A DNA stretch of 42,479 nt. Source: Rubritepida sp. GTDB taxonomy: Bacteria > Pseudomonadota > Alphaproteobacteria > Acetobacterales > Acetobacteraceae. Location: assembly GCA_028291455.1 (NCBI GenBank), contig JAQGHY010000245.1, positions 1 to 42,479 of the forward strand. Reading direction: 5' to 3'. The notes beneath the pieces are model-generated. The model was not told the DNA's origin and did no database searches. It saw only the letters and a list, made by a program, of their open reading frames with translations. The translations under genes and the position numbers were made by a program. This document shows positions 7,924 through 17,176 of the stretch, in pieces. Each line of letters starts with the position of its first letter. Position 1 is the stretch's first letter.

Positions 7924-8955
7924 ATGACTGCGCCTCTCGAGTTTGGACTGGATACCTTCGGCGATGTCACGGCGGGGCCGGACGGCGCTCTCCTACCGCA
8001 CGCCCAGGTGATCCGCGACGTGATTGCCGAAGGGGCTCTGGCCGACAGCCTTGGGGTCGACTTCTTCGGCGTAGGCGAGCACCACCGCGAGGACTTCGCG
8101 GTATCCGCGCCTGAAGTCGTGCTGGCGGCGATCGCCGGCTGCACGAAGCGCATCAAGCTGGGCTCGGCGGTGACGGTGCTGAGCTCCGATGATTCGATCC
8201 GCGTGTTCCAGCGTTTTGCGACGCTGGATGCCGCCTCGAACGGGCGCGCGGAGGTGATCCTGGGGCGCGGCTCCTTCACGGAATCCTTCCCGCTCTTCGG
8301 CTTCGAGCTGGATCAGTACGAAATGCTGTTCGAGGAGAAGCTGGGCCTCTTCGTGAAGCTGCTGCCGCAGGAGCCCGTCACCTGGAGCGGCATGACGCGA
8401 GCGGCGCTAAAGAACCAGCGAGTCTTCCCGACGGTGGAGAACCCGCCGCTGAAGACGTGGATCGGCGTGGGCGGGAGCCCTGAGTCGGTGATCCGCGCGG
8501 CACGGCATGGGCTGCCGATGATGCTGGCGATCATCGGCGGCGATCCCGAGCGCTTCCTGCCCTATGCCGATCTTTTTCGGCAAGCATTCGAAAAGCTGGA
8601 GAAGCCGCTGCAGCCGATCGGCGTGCATTCGCCGGGCTACGTTGCCGAGACCGACGCGCAGGCCCGCGAGGAGCTCTGGCCTGACTACAAGCGCATGCGG
8701 GACCGTATTGGTGCCGAGCGCGGCTGGGGCCCGATGAACCATGCGGAGTTCGACCGCGAGGCCGACACCGGGTCGCTCTATGTCGGATCGCCGGAGACGG
8801 TCGCGCGCAAGATCGCCGCGACGGTGAAGACCTTGGGGGTCCAACGCTTCCAAATGAAGTACAGCGCCGGCGCCCTGCCGCATGAGAAGCTCATGCGCAG
8901 CATCGAGCTCTATGCGACGAAGGTGATCCCGATGGTGCGGGAGATCCTGGCTTGA
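7924..8955 (+). CDS. LLM-class flavin-dependent oxidoreductase
   Basis: A 343-residue luciferase-like monooxygenase with the (beta/alpha)8 fold, expected to use reduced FMN or F420. The N-terminus EFGLDTFGDV, the VDFFGVGEHHREDF segment (around residues 45-58) and KRIKLGSAVTVLSSDDSIRV (around 77) are typical of the family. GGSPESVIRAARHGLPMML and a C-terminal GSPETVARKIA are also characteristic. A GGAGACCTG ribosome site precedes the ATG. The substrate cannot be inferred. The stop lies only four bases from the convergent trpA stop, so the two transcripts must overlap or share a termination zone. Confidence 0.9.
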   Translation: MTAPLEFGLDTFGDVTAGPDGALLPHAQVIRDVIAEGALADSLGVDFFGVGEHHREDFAVSAPEVVLAAIAGCTKRIKLGSAVTVLSSDDSIRVFQRFATLDAASNGRAEVILGRGSFTESFPLFGFELDQYEMLFEEKLGLFVKLLPQEPVTWSGMTRAALKNQRVFPTVENPPLKTWIGVGGSPESVIRAARHGLPMMLAIIGGDPERFLPYADLFRQAFEKLEKPLQPIGVHSPGYVAETDAQAREELWPDYKRMRDRIGAERGWGPMNHAEFDREADTGSLYVGSPETVARKIAATVKTLGVQRFQMKYSAGALPHEKLMRSIELYATKVIPMVREILA

Positions 8956-8959
8956 GAGA

Positions 8960-9781
8960 CTAGCTGCCCGCCCGCACGGCCTCGGCCAGGCCGCGCACCT
9001 GATCCAACACGCGGCGCACGCTGTCCGGCTTCGCCCGGCCGTGTTCGTCCAGCGACTTCGCCAGGGTCTCGATGAGGGCGCTGGCCACCACCGCCCCGTC
9101 CGCGATCCGCGAGGCTTCGCCGGCCTGTTCCGGCGTGCGGACGCCAAAGCCGATGGCGATGGGCAGGTCGGTGTGGCGGCGGATGCGCGGGATCGCCGCG
9201 CGCAGCGCCTCGGGATCGGCGCTCCGGGTGCCGGTGATGCCGGTGATCGCCACATAGTAGACGAAGCCGGAGGAGGCCTCGAGCACGATCGGCAGGCGCG
9301 CGTCGTCGGTGGTGGGGGCGACGAGCCTGATGATGTCCAGGCCGGCGGCCAGGGCGTGCGGCGCCAGGACCTCGGCTTCCTCGGGCGGCATGTCGACCAC
9401 GATGAGGCCGTCCACGCCGCTCGCCTGCGCATCGATGATGAAGCGTTCGGCGCCGTAGGAGAGAATCGGGTTGAGGTAGCCCATCAGGATGACGGGGGTC
9501 GCGCCGTCCTCGGTGCGGAAGTCGCGCACCATGGCGAGGGTGCCGGCCATGGTGGCGCCGGCCTTCAACCCGCGCTGGCTGGCGAGTTGGATGGTGGGGC
9601 CGTCCGCCATCGGGTCGGAGAAGGGAACGCCGATCTCGATGAGGTCGGCGCCGGCGCCGGGCATGCCTCGGAGGATGGCCATGCTCGTGGCGGGATCGGG
9701 GTCATAGGCTTCGAGGAAGGGGATCAGGGCGCCGCGGCCCTGTTCCTTCAGCAGCGCGAAGCGCGCCGCGATGCGGCTCAT
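8960..9781 (-). CDS. trpA: Tryptophan synthase alpha subunit
   Basis: TrpA cleaves indole-3-glycerol phosphate to indole and glyceraldehyde 3-phosphate and passes indole to TrpB. The 273-residue protein places catalytic E49 ([11 protein letters not shown]) and D60 (MADGP) at exactly the standard positions. Late motifs are GFGVRTPEQ and [10 protein letters not shown]. The usual FITAGDP at the end of strand 1 is replaced by FLEAYDPDP. The start ATG overlaps the trpB stop by four bases, giving the coupled translation typical of trpBA pairs. Confidence 0.97.
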   Translation of the reverse strand: MSRIAARFALLKEQGRGALIPFLEAYDPDPATSMAILRGMPGAGADLIEIGVPFSDPMADGPTIQLASQRGLKAGATMAGTLAMVRDFRTEDGATPVILMGYLNPILSYGAERFIIDAQASGVDGLIVVDMPPEEAEVLAPHALAAGLDIIRLVAPTTDDARLPIVLEASSGFVYYVAITGITGTRSADPEALRAAIPRIRRHTDLPIAIGFGVRTPEQAGEASRIADGAVVASALIETLAKSLDEHGRAKPDSVRRVLDQVRGLAEAVRAGS

Positions 9782-11034
9782 ATCGTGACCCCAAGATGGC
9801 CGGCGACGGTGAAGATGTCCTTGTCGCCCCGGCCGCTCATGTTCAACACGATGAGCTTGTCGGCCGGTAGGGTCGGCGCCAGCCGCAGCACATGCGCCAG
9901 GGCATGCGCGGGCTCCAGAGCGGGAATGATGCCCTCCAGCTTCGAGCAGAGCTGAAAGGCGTCCAGCGCCTCCTTATCCGTCGCGTTCACGTAGCTGACG
10001 CGGCCGAGCTCGTGCAGCCAGGAATGCTCCGGCCCGACGCCGGGATAGTCGAGGCCGGCGCTGATCGAGTGGCCCTCCTGGATCTGGCCGTGCTCGTCCT
10101 GCAGCAGGTAGGTGCGGTTGCCGTGCAACACGCCGGGACGCCCGCCGGTGAGGCTGGCGGCATGCTCAGGCGTGTCGATGCCGTGGCCGCCGGCCTCGAC
10201 GCCGTGCATCTCCACCGAGGGATCGTCCAGGAAGGGGAAGAACAGCCCCATGGCATTCGAGCCGCCGCCGATGGCGGCAACCAGCGCATCCGGCAGCCGG
10301 CCCTCCGCCTCCTGCATCTGCCAGCGGACCTCCTCGCCGATGATCGACTGGAAGTCGCGCACCATCACGGGATAGGGGTGCGGACCCGCGACCGTGCCGA
10401 TGCAGTAGTAGGTGTCCTCGATATTGGCGACCCAATAGCGCAGCGCCTCGTTCATCGCGTCCTTGAGAGTCGCGGCGCCGGAGGTCACGGGAATCACCTC
10501 GGCGCCGAGGAGCTTCATGCGAAAGACGTTGGGCTGCTGCCGCTCGACGTCGGTTGCGCCCATGAAGACGGTGCAAGGCAGGTTGAAGAGCGCGCAGGCG
10601 GTGGCGGTCGCGACGCCGTGCTGCCCAGCGCCGGTCTCGGCGATGATGCGCGTCTTGCCCATGCGCCTGGCCAGCAGGATCTGGCCGAGCACCGCGTTGA
10701 TCTTGTGCGCGCCCGTGTGGTTCAGATCCTCGCGCTTGAAGTAGACCTTCGCTCCGTCGCCGGGGCGCGGCGCCAGGGCTGCGCAATGCTTCGTGATGCG
10801 CTCGGCAAACCAGAGCGGGCTGGGGCGACCCACGTAATCCTTCAGCAGGAGACGCCATTCCTTGTCAAAACCAGGATCCTTCTTCGCGGCCGAATATGCG
10901 GCCTCGACTTCGAGGATCAACGGCATGAGGGTTTCGGCGACGTAGCGGCCGCCGAACGTCCCGAACCTGCCGGCGGCGTCGGGGCCGCCCTTGAAGGTGT
11001 TGGGCCGCAGGGGCGGCGTGAAGGGCGTGTTCAA
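9778..11034 (-). CDS. trpB: Tryptophan synthase beta subunit
   Basis: TrpB is the PLP enzyme that condenses indole with serine to make tryptophan. The PLP lysine lies in [13 protein letters not shown] (K111 from the start used here), with [10 protein letters not shown], a GGGSNAMG phosphate loop and a C-terminal SGRGDKD. The start is uncertain because no ATG fits. The TTG at 11034 ([14 protein letters not shown], 418 residues, TGGGAA seven bases upstream) matches the family N-terminus. A TTG at 11094 would add 20 residues of no family resemblance. The gene is 69 bases downstream of trpF. Confidence 0.96.
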   Translation of the reverse strand: MNTPFTPPLRPNTFKGGPDAAGRFGTFGGRYVAETLMPLILEVEAAYSAAKKDPGFDKEWRLLLKDYVGRPSPLWFAERITKHCAALAPRPGDGAKVYFKREDLNHTGAHKINAVLGQILLARRMGKTRIIAETGAGQHGVATATACALFNLPCTVFMGATDVERQQPNVFRMKLLGAEVIPVTSGAATLKDAMNEALRYWVANIEDTYYCIGTVAGPHPYPVMVRDFQSIIGEEVRWQMQEAEGRLPDALVAAIGGGSNAMGLFFPFLDDPSVEMHGVEAGGHGIDTPEHAASLTGGRPGVLHGNRTYLLQDEHGQIQEGHSISAGLDYPGVGPEHSWLHELGRVSYVNATDKEALDAFQLCSKLEGIIPALEPAHALAHVLRLAPTLPADKLIVLNMSGRGDKDIFTVAGHLGVTI

Positions 11035-11103
11035 CTGTGCGTTCCCAGGTCTGGCGTTGGCAGTCTTGATAGCGAAAAGGGCCGGCTTCCCCAAGCCTGC
11101 CCG

Positions 11104-11739
11104 TCACATTCCCCTCGCGGCCCTGACGAAATCCCGGATCAGCCCGGCATCCTTCGCGCCCCGCACGAGCTCGACGCCCGAAGAGACGTCGACGCCGGGC
11201 GCGCCGCTGGCCGCGATGGCCTCGGCCACATTGCCCGGCGTGAGGCCACCAGCCAGCAGCCAGGGCACTGGAATCGCGGCGAGCCGCGCCAACCGCCACT
11301 CGAAGGGCGCGGCATTACCGCCCGGCAGTTCGGCCCCGACGGGGGGCTTGGCGTCGAGCAGCAAGCGGTCCGCGACCTCGGCGTAATCCGCGATAGCGGC
11401 CAGATCCGCCTCGGTCGCGATGCCGATGGCCTTCATCACCGGGCCGAACCGGGCGCGGATCTCGGCAACGCGGGCGGGGGTCTCCTCGCCATGGAGCTGG
11501 ATCAGGTCCAGCGGCGTGGTCGCCAATGCGGCCGCCAGCAGCTCGTCATCGGGGTCCACGAAGAGGCCCACCCGGCGCGGCCCGCCCTCCAGCGAGGCCG
11601 AAAGCGGGCCGGATTGCGCGGGCGTCACAGCGCGAGGCGAGGCGGGGAAGAAGACGAAACCGACGAAATCCGCGCCCGCCTTGGCCGCAACGCGCAGCGC
11701 TTCGGGCGTGCTGATGCCGCAGATCTTGACCTCGATCAT
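11104..11739 (-). CDS. trpF: Phosphoribosylanthranilate isomerase
   Basis: TrpF converts N-(5-phosphoribosyl)anthranilate to the carboxyphenylamino-deoxyribulose phosphate, the third step of the tryptophan branch. It is a 211-residue TIM barrel with N-terminal VKICGIST (catalytic Cys), [17 protein letters not shown], a LLDAK catalytic-Asp strand and the C-terminal GVDVSSGVE phosphate loop. The start ATG overlaps the pyrF stop by four bases. Placement ahead of trpB-trpA is usual in alphaproteobacteria. Confidence 0.96.
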   Translation of the reverse strand: MIEVKICGISTPEALRVAAKAGADFVGFVFFPASPRAVTPAQSGPLSASLEGGPRRVGLFVDPDDELLAAALATTPLDLIQLHGEETPARVAEIRARFGPVMKAIGIATEADLAAIADYAEVADRLLLDAKPPVGAELPGGNAAPFEWRLARLAAIPVPWLLAGGLTPGNVAEAIAASGAPGVDVSSGVELVRGAKDAGLIRDFVRAARGM

Positions 11740-12449
11740 CGGGGCAGGCTGCTGACGATGGCTCGGGCCGCGGCCGCGGGATCGGCGGCCTCGGTGATGG
11801 GCCGGCCGACCACGATCCAATCCGCGCCGGCCGCCACGGCATCCTGCGGGGTGGCGATGCGCGCCTGATCGCCCGCCGCACTGCCGGCCGGACGGATGCC
11901 CGGCACGACCAGCATCGGGGTCTCGCCCAGCGCATCGCGGATTAGCGCCACCTCGCGCGGCGAGCACACCAGCCCATCCGCGCCGGAGTCCATCGCCATT
12001 CGGGCGAGGCGCAGCACCTGCTGGGCGGGGCTATCCATGACGCCGATGGCGCCCAGCGTCTCGGCATCCATGCTGGTCAGCACCGTGACGGCGAGCAGGA
12101 TAGGTCTCGCGGCGCCGGCGAGCTCCGCGGCCCGCCGGGCGGCCGTAATCATCGCAGGGCCGCCGCTGGCATGCAGGGTGAGCATCGCGGCACCAAGCGG
12201 CGCCAGCGAGCCGACGGCGCCGGCGACCGTGTTCGGGATGTCGTGCAGCTTGAGGTCGAGAAACACCGGCGCCCTGGCGCGCAGCCGCTCCAGCGCGGGC
12301 GGGCCCGCGGCGCAGAACAGCTCCAGCCCCAGCTTCAGCAGTCCGGCGGCGGGTGCCACCTGCATGGCCAACGCCTCCGCCCGCGCCAGATCGGGCGTGT
12401 CGAGGGCGACGATGAGCCGGCCCTGGGGGCCTATGGGACGCGACAGCAT
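11736..12449 (-). CDS. pyrF: Orotidine 5'-phosphate decarboxylase
   Basis: PyrF makes UMP by decarboxylating OMP, the last step of pyrimidine synthesis. The 237-residue protein starts at ATG 12449 ([20 protein letters not shown]); a longer reading to 12500 adds residues with no family similarity. The active-site D-x-K-x-x-D motif is [13 protein letters not shown] (D65, K67, D70), and the C-terminus has VPGIRPAG and VVGRPIT. It is translationally coupled to trpF, linking pyrimidine and tryptophan synthesis in one transcript, an arrangement seen elsewhere in alphaproteobacteria. Confidence 0.96.
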   Translation of the reverse strand: MLSRPIGPQGRLIVALDTPDLARAEALAMQVAPAAGLLKLGLELFCAAGPPALERLRARAPVFLDLKLHDIPNTVAGAVGSLAPLGAAMLTLHASGGPAMITAARRAAELAGAARPILLAVTVLTSMDAETLGAIGVMDSPAQQVLRLARMAMDSGADGLVCSPREVALIRDALGETPMLVVPGIRPAGSAAGDQARIATPQDAVAAGADWIVVGRPITEAADPAAAARAIVSSLPR

Positions 12450-12459
12450 GGGATTCAGC

Positions 12460-12738
12460 TCAGTGGGTTTTAGTGGGTTCGCGGCTGGCCAGCTCGGCAT
12501 CGAGCAGCGAGGCCGCCTGCCGCAGCCGCGCCATGTTCCGCTTCTGCGGGAGGTGCGAAATCCAGACGATCGCCGCGCCTAGCAGGAAGGATACCAGACA
12601 AGGCCCGAGGACCGCTTGCCACAAGGGCAGCTCCGCGAGCCAGCCGCCCGGCCACAGCGCCACCGTGACGATTTGGTGATTGGCCACCGCGAAGATGCCG
12701 AGAAGCAGGGCGACGATGGCGGGAGGGAGATAGGCCAT
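12460..12738 (-). CDS. lapA: LapA-domain inner membrane protein
   Basis: A 92-residue protein with two predicted membrane helices (residues ~3-21 and ~37-58) and a basic, helical C-terminal tail ([21 protein letters not shown]). This is the layout of LapA/YciS (DUF1049), which in enterobacteria works with LapB in controlling lipopolysaccharide synthesis. The LapA identification rests on size, topology and context: lapA-like genes commonly sit next to ihfB and pyrF. A lapB gene is not in the window. The start at ATG 12738 is preceded by GGGAGGGAG. Confidence 0.82.
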   Translation of the reverse strand: MAYLPPAIVALLLGIFAVANHQIVTVALWPGGWLAELPLWQAVLGPCLVSFLLGAAIVWISHLPQKRNMARLRQAASLLDAELASREPTKTH

Positions 12739-12739
12739 G

Positions 12740-13042
12740 TCAGGCGTTCTCGCCGGGGTCCTGGCCGCCATTGACCCGGCTGCGCAATTCCTTGCCCGGC
12801 CGGAAATGCGGCATGCCCTTGCCGGCGACGGCCACCGCCTCGCCCGTGCGGGGGTTACGGCCCTGGCGGGGATCGCGCTTGCGAGTGGTGAAGGCGCCGA
12901 AGCCGCGCAGTTCCACCCGGTCGCCGCGGGCCAGGGCGCCGCTGACCTCCTCGAAAATGGTTCCCACCATCAGTTCGATGTCCGGCTGCCGCAGATGCGG
13001 ATTCTGCGCCGCCAGATGTGCGATAAGCTCACTTTTGGTCAT
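12740..13042 (-). CDS. ihfB: Integration host factor beta subunit
   Basis: A 100-residue HU/IHF-family DNA-bending protein. It shows [27 protein letters not shown], the DNA-binding arm [10 protein letters not shown] and the [10 protein letters not shown] end specific to IHF-beta type proteins. The start at ATG 13042 gives the standard length. IHF is often a host factor for site-specific recombination by lambda-type integrases, so its closeness to the integrated prophage is worth noting, although ihfB is a normal resident of this operon. Confidence 0.95.
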   Translation of the reverse strand: MTKSELIAHLAAQNPHLRQPDIELMVGTIFEEVSGALARGDRVELRGFGAFTTRKRDPRQGRNPRTGEAVAVAGKGMPHFRPGKELRSRVNGGQDPGENA

Positions 13043-13112
13043 GCAAATCCCCACATCTTCCCAGTGTCATAGCAGGCTGAAGCTTTCGGATTTGCAAGCC
13101 CAGATGTGCGGT

Positions 13113-14030
13113 TCAGCGTGGAAGATTTGTCCCCGGCCACCATCCTTCGGCGCGCAGCGTTGCAATCCCGGCCTGCCAGAGACTGGCCGAGGCACGGGAA
13201 AACGCCCGTTCCGCCAAGCCCCGCGCTTCGATGTCGTGCATTTCGAGGCCGGCTGGTACGCCATGCGTCTCGGAGAGCCAGCGGCGGGCCTCGGCCTCGC
13301 CGCCGATGGCATCCACCAGCCCCGCAGCGACCGCCTGGCGGCCCGTCATCACGCGGCCATCGGCCAGCGCGCGCACCTGCTCCTCCGGCATATGGCGCCC
13401 GCTGGCGACCATCGCGACGAACTGGCGGTACATGTCGTCCACCACGGCCGCGAGCGAGGTGCGGCCTTGCTCCGTCAGCGGGCGGAAGGGGCTGGGCTGG
13501 TCCTTCAGGGGGCCCGAGGTCAGGCTTTCGGCGTGCAAGCCTAGTCGGCCCATCAGCTCCGACACCTCGAAGGATTGCAGGATGACCCCGATGGAGCCGG
13601 TCAGCGTCGCCTCGCGAGCGAAAATCCGCTCGGCTGGAAGGGCCACCATGTAGCCCGCCGAAGCGGCGGTGCCGCCCATTACCGCGACCACCGGCTTGCC
13701 TGCGGCGCGTGCGGCCAGCAGGGCGGCGTGCAGCCCCTCGCCGCCGGCGACGGTGCCGCCGGGGCTGTCGATCGCAACCAGGATGGCGCGGACCTGAGGA
13801 TCGCGGCTGGCGCTCTCGATTTGGCGGAGCAGCTTGGCGTCATCGGTGATGGTGCCCGACAGCGGGAGTCGGGCGATGTATTCGCCCCCCAGCATGCCGC
13901 TGGGCGTCAACTTGCCGCCCCAGAGGAAGGCCGCCGCGAGAAGTACGCCGAGGATGAGCGCTCCTCGCCAAAAACCAAGCTGCCGCTTGAGGCGGCGACG
14001 ATCGAGAAGGAGGTCGGGCTCCAGCGCCAT
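13113..14030 (-). CDS. sppA: Signal peptide peptidase SppA (36K type)
   Basis: SppA is a membrane-bound serine/lysine protease that degrades cleaved signal peptides. This 305-residue short form has one N-terminal membrane anchor (residues ~21-38). S124 in GGTAASAGYM is the nucleophile and K176 in LTSGPLKDQPSPFRP the general base. Their spacing of 52 residues equals that of the Bacillus SppA. It is followed by ihfB after 70 bases. In many alphaproteobacteria rpsA lies just upstream; here the tRNA and prophage occupy that side. Confidence 0.94.
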   Translation of the reverse strand: MALEPDLLLDRRRLKRQLGFWRGALILGVLLAAAFLWGGKLTPSGMLGGEYIARLPLSGTITDDAKLLRQIESASRDPQVRAILVAIDSPGGTVAGGEGLHAALLAARAAGKPVVAVMGGTAASAGYMVALPAERIFAREATLTGSIGVILQSFEVSELMGRLGLHAESLTSGPLKDQPSPFRPLTEQGRTSLAAVVDDMYRQFVAMVASGRHMPEEQVRALADGRVMTGRQAVAAGLVDAIGGEAEARRWLSETHGVPAGLEMHDIEARGLAERAFSRASASLWQAGIATLRAEGWWPGTNLPR

Positions 14031-14056
14031 GGATGTGGGGCATTCCGTGATGAGGT

Positions 14057-14095
14057 TTCGCAGGAGGAGATAGGGCGTATGTGCCCTTCTGCGAA
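14057..14095. other. Two-part hairpin upstream of sppA
   Basis: TTCGCAG (14057-14063) pairs with CTGCGAA (14089-14095), and inside it AGGGC (14072-14076) pairs with GCCCT (14083-14087), separated by an internal loop. It lies between the sppA start and the tRNA gene, in the expected sppA promoter or leader. Function is unknown; it could be a leader structure or the terminator of a displaced upstream gene. Confidence 0.4.
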
Positions 14096-14146
14096 GGCAT
14101 GCGGTTGCAAGGCGGCGAACGGGGCGCTATGGCACGCGCCACAGGG

Positions 14147-14221
<75 letters not shown>

Positions 14222-14283
14222 GTACCCTTCCCTAGCGTTAACAAAGGCATCCGAACGAAATCTCGGTTGTCTGACCGCCATTT

Positions 14284-14337
14284 TTCCAACTCCGTTCCAA
14301 CAAGCTGTTCCAACTCGATGGGAACGGGTCGGGAACG
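14284..14337. repeat. Short direct and inverted repeats before int (possible arm-type sites)
   Basis: TTCCAAC occurs at 14284, 14295 and 14308, and the oppositely oriented GGGAACG at 14320 and 14331. Spacings of about 11-13 bases place them on one face of the helix. They lie between the tRNA and the integrase stop, where arm-type integrase or directionality-factor sites would be expected. They could also form a hairpin (GTTCCAAC/GGGAAC) that terminates the early operon. Confidence 0.5.
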
Positions 14338-14342
14338 AAGCC

Positions 14343-15563
14343 TCACGCCTCTTCAGCCTCGGCCCGAATTCGCTGCTTAAAAGAGCGCGCGGCGGCTTTT
14401 TCGGTGCGAATCAAATAATGCCGGTCCAGCACCGCCCTGACGCTCTTGGGCGTGTGGCCGGTGATGCTGGCGATGCCGAGGTCATCCACGCCAGCTTCGT
14501 GGTTGCGCGTCACTGCCGTGTGGCGGAGCTCCATAAACCAGAGCGTGGCGATCTCCGGCATGCCGGGCATCTCCGGCAGTCCCCTCGCCGGGTCCGCCGG
14601 CAGGCCCTCGGCCGCGATGGCGCGGATGTCAGCGAATGTGTGAACGAAGGTGAATGAATTCCACGGCTTGCCTGTGCGCTCATTGAGCAGCAGCCGGGTC
14701 AGAGACTGCACGCGGCCTGGACGTGCCTGCTCGGCCTCGAGCCTCACGACCAGGTGAGGGACATGCTGGATCGGCAGGGCGATTCGCCGCTGGCTTTTGC
14801 CCTGCCGGAACACCAGCGCTCCCTGCTCCTTGGCCCAGGGCCCGAGGGAGATCACGTCCATCTCCCGCTGGCCGATCCATTCGTTAAGCATCACGGCCGT
14901 GCCTACGCTGTGCCAGCCGAGCCGATCGGCCACCGCGACATAATGCGTGACGGCCGCGGGCGACCAGAGCTGCGGGTCGCGCTGCCGCTGGACCTTGATC
15001 TTGGGGTTGGCGGCCGGGTTGGTGCCGGATTTCAGATAGCCCAGGCGCTCGCCTGACTGCAGCAGCAGGCGGAGCACGCGAATCGCCGCGGCAGCTCGGG
15101 CTGGCGTGCGGATGACGCGCCGCGCCTTCCCAGTCCCTTCCGTCCGCTCCAGGCATGCCTTGTAGAAGGCCTGGACGGCGGGGCCGGTGATGGCCCGTGC
15201 ATGCACGTCGCCAGACCATTTCTCGATCAGATCGAGATAGACGCCGTATTCGGCCCGCGTCCGCTCGGCGAGATCCTCCCACCAAGAGGAGGCTTTGTAG
15301 TCGCGGATGAGCGCGGAGACGGATCCGGGTACCGCTTGCTTGCTGCGCTCCAGCGCCGCCGGCGGCGCGTTGGGGCCCGCCACGCCATGGCGCCAGGCAT
15401 CGACCTCATCGTTCAGCTCTTCGGCTTTGATGCAGGCCGCCGCGGTGTCCTCAGGCAGGCTCATGGGCCTCCAGCCGAAGCCACGAAGCACTGCCGATGG
15501 CTGCCAATAGTAGAGCGTGCGGCCCTTTCTGGTCTTCCCAACGTGATGGAGAACCTTCGGCAC
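14343..15563 (-). CDS. int: Phage tyrosine integrase
   Basis: A 406-residue site-specific recombinase. From the GTG at 15563 (GGGGAGAG ribosome site just upstream) it has an arm-binding N-terminus (KTRKGRTLYYW), a core-binding domain (~80-190) and a C-terminal catalytic domain. Catalytic residues are R233 (GQREMDVISL), K256, R347 (MELRHTAV), H370 (SITGHTPKSV) and the nucleophile Y383 (DRHYLIR). The first His of the usual HxxR motif is Met here. It is the last gene of the leftward early operon and lies next to the tRNA target. A longer reading upstream of 15563 only covers the previous gene antisense. Confidence 0.93.
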   Translation of the reverse strand: MPKVLHHVGKTRKGRTLYYWQPSAVLRGFGWRPMSLPEDTAAACIKAEELNDEVDAWRHGVAGPNAPPAALERSKQAVPGSVSALIRDYKASSWWEDLAERTRAEYGVYLDLIEKWSGDVHARAITGPAVQAFYKACLERTEGTGKARRVIRTPARAAAAIRVLRLLLQSGERLGYLKSGTNPAANPKIKVQRQRDPQLWSPAAVTHYVAVADRLGWHSVGTAVMLNEWIGQREMDVISLGPWAKEQGALVFRQGKSQRRIALPIQHVPHLVVRLEAEQARPGRVQSLTRLLLNERTGKPWNSFTFVHTFADIRAIAAEGLPADPARGLPEMPGMPEIATLWFMELRHTAVTRNHEAGVDDLGIASITGHTPKSVRAVLDRHYLIRTEKAAARSFKQRIRAEAEEA

Positions 15564-15589
15564 GTCGCTCTCCCCTGCCCCGAGCAAGA

Positions 15590-15856
15590 CTATCGCACGC
15601 CGGCGGCTGCCCTGCGAAGGAGAAGTCCCTCGGTCTCCTCCTCCGCCGAGGCGGCGGCCGGCATCTGCTGGTTGAGCCAGGCGTCGATCGCCCGTGGATC
15701 CCAGCGAGTGCCACAACCCCGGATGGTCTTCGGGAAGCTGTGATCCTCCTCGAGCTCCGTTCGGTGCCGGTAGAACCAGTTGAGCGAGCGGCCGAGCGCT
15801 TTCGCCACGAGCGGGGCCGTCAAGAGATCGCGGGATGCTCCGAAGCCGTCAGGCAT
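15590..15856 (-). CDS. AlpA/excisionase-like DNA-binding protein
   Basis: An 88-residue protein with a MerR-type winged helix-turn-helix. LLTAPLVAKALGRSLNWFYRHR forms the helix pair, then SFPKTIRGCGTRWDPRAIDAWL gives the wing and final helix. This is the layout of AlpA regulators and recombination directionality factors, and the position directly upstream of int fits an excisionase. Its start overlaps the upstream gene by eight bases. A host-type AlpA transcription activator is the alternative. Confidence 0.72.
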   Translation of the reverse strand: MPDGFGASRDLLTAPLVAKALGRSLNWFYRHRTELEEDHSFPKTIRGCGTRWDPRAIDAWLNQQMPAAASAEEETEGLLLRRAAAGVR

Positions 15857-16112
15857 CTGGCTTGCGCCTCAACTGTGCCGGTCCGGCGCCAAGGCGGCCG
15901 TGACGGACCTCAGGAAGTCTTTCGCCCGTCAGCTCGAAGCGCAAGGATCCGATGGCTGCCCAAGCGTCGGCCGTCGTGCAGACGACGGTCCCCGCCGAAA
16001 GACAGGCCATCACGCCTTTGGCGGCGGCGGACAGTTGCTCGTACGCTCGCCTTCGGAGGGCGTCCGCGATCTCCCGCGAGGCATCTTGCGTCATGCCGCT
16101 GCCCTCAGGCAT
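15849..16112 (-). CDS. Hypothetical early phage protein (87 aa)
   Basis: A small, helix-rich protein with no domain I recognise (REIADALRRRAYEQLSAAAKG, then a stretch ending VRHGRLGAGPAQLRRKPDA). The ATG at 16112 has a good GGAG site seven bases away; an internal ATG at 16094 is also possible. It overlaps its neighbours on both sides by eight bases, consistent with a real member of the coupled operon. Confidence 0.6.
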   Translation of the reverse strand: MPEGSGMTQDASREIADALRRRAYEQLSAAAKGVMACLSAGTVVCTTADAWAAIGSLRFELTGERLPEVRHGRLGAGPAQLRRKPDA

Positions 16113-16464
16113 TTGAGATCTCCAGCAGCACGTCGGCGTGGCAGGCCTGGTCGAGGCGGCACCAGCAGGCGAGGTTCTTTCCCCGCAGGGTTTGGTGCGC
16201 GGCGATGCGGTAAGCGGTCTCTCGGGCGGTGAAGCGGCGAAACAGCCTCACGGCTTCCTCCGCGTTCGCGACGGGCCCGCAGCCCTTTGTGCCGCCGCCT
16301 GGCTCTATGCGATCTCGCGTCCACATGTGGCCGATGCGGAACGGGTTGCCCCACCGGCCGGGCCGCGCGACCACGACCGCAGGCAGGCCGTTGGCGCTGC
16401 GGCTGCGCTGGGCGAGGCTGGACCCGCGCTCCCGGGAGAGGCGGAGGCGGACGGGTGCCGTCAT
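16105..16464 (-). CDS. DUF4326 domain protein
   Basis: A 119-residue phage protein with the DUF4326 signature: VVVARPGRWGNPFRIG near residue 29 and the C-terminal LRGKNLACWCRLDQACHADVLLE, with two close cysteines and Cys-His. The family is widespread in phages; its biochemical role is not established. The ATG at 16464 has a GGGAGGAAG ribosome site; a reading frame extending upstream to 16542 only runs antisense in the preceding gene. It sits in a run with ASCH and DUF5131 genes. Confidence 0.82.
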   Translation of the reverse strand: MTAPVRLRLSRERGSSLAQRSRSANGLPAVVVARPGRWGNPFRIGHMWTRDRIEPGGGTKGCGPVANAEEAVRLFRRFTARETAYRIAAHQTLRGKNLACWCRLDQACHADVLLEISNA

Positions 16465-16727
16465 GCCTGCTTCCTCCCGTAGCCCATGCCGCGCAGCGCC
16501 TCGGCGACGAGGTTCCAGACGTGCGCCTGTTCGCTTGGCCAATTCGTGACGGTGCCCTGGCGCTGGATGACGTTCTGGTCGAGCGCGGCCTTACTCCGGC
16601 CCCGGAGCACGTGGATCTCGTAGTTCCGGCGCTGCATCGTGCCGCCGACGTTGCAGATGTGCATGCGGGCGAGCTCGGTCACCGCGCCCGTGATGGCTGA
16701 GTGCAGCTCGAAGCGAACGACGATCAT
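16461..16727 (-). CDS. Hypothetical early phage protein (88 aa)
   Basis: An 88-residue protein starting MIVVRFELHSAITGAVTELA and containing MHICNVGGTMQRRNYEIHVLRG. The pattern of alternating strands resembles small phage proteins often found in this gene neighbourhood, but I cannot name a family. It has a strong GGAGG ribosome site and overlaps both neighbours by four bases (ATGA junctions). Confidence 0.7.
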   Translation of the reverse strand: MIVVRFELHSAITGAVTELARMHICNVGGTMQRRNYEIHVLRGRSKAALDQNVIQRQGTVTNWPSEQAHVWNLVAEALRGMGYGRKQA

Positions 16728-17176
16728 GCCTCCGCCCTCCAGGTCCAGAAGCCCTGCATGCCTGTCGCCGGCGCCGGTGGCTCAAGCCGCTGGATCTCGG
16801 TGATCGGCCATCCCCATTTACTGTGATCGATGCGATCAGAATCGGCCTCCAGGCCGGGTATATCTCCCGCGCGGATGGGCGTTCCGAGCACCCCGGTGCA
16901 GACGATCGCGGAGCGCGGGAGCGTCATGCCGGCCAGCACCCGCTCCAGCAGCGCGATACTGCCGTGCACCACGAGGCCAGTGCCGAAGCTGCCTTCCTTC
17001 TGGAGCATCAGCAGCAGCTCCTTTACCTCGCCGCTCTTGATCGGGCGGGCTCCAGCATGGATGGCGATGCGCTGGCCCTGGACGTAGGCCGGTGCCGCCC
17101 ACCCTCGAAATTCGTAAGGCTTCAGACCTTCGGCGATCAGCGTCGCCCAGGGCTGCCAGATGGTGAGGGCTCTCAT
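16724..17176 (-). CDS. ASCH domain protein
   Basis: A 150-residue ASCH-domain (PUA-like fold) protein. MRALTIWQPWATLIAEGLKPYEFRGW is the diagnostic start, with the K and E of the cleft, followed by RIAIHAG and a CTGVLGTPIRAG strand. ASCH proteins bind RNA or act on modified nucleosides; some are amidohydrolases of N4-acetylcytidine. It starts at ATG 17176 with a GAGG site and overlaps the DUF5131 gene by four bases. The adjacency of ASCH, DUF4326 and DUF5131 suggests one nucleic-acid or nucleotide-related module; that is inference. Confidence 0.85.
   Translation of the reverse strand: MRALTIWQPWATLIAEGLKPYEFRGWAAPAYVQGQRIAIHAGARPIKSGEVKELLLMLQKEGSFGTGLVVHGSIALLERVLAGMTLPRSAIVCTGVLGTPIRAGDIPGLEADSDRIDHSKWGWPITEIQRLEPPAPATGMQGFWTWRAEA

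Noticed and set aside
9892-11868. 658-codon + strand frame opposite trpB and trpF
   Set aside because: Antisense shadow; the trp genes have all catalytic residues.
15590-16112. Toxin-antitoxin pair (two small overlapping genes)
   Set aside because: The first is clearly AlpA/excisionase-like and the second has no toxin motif; overlap is general in this operon.
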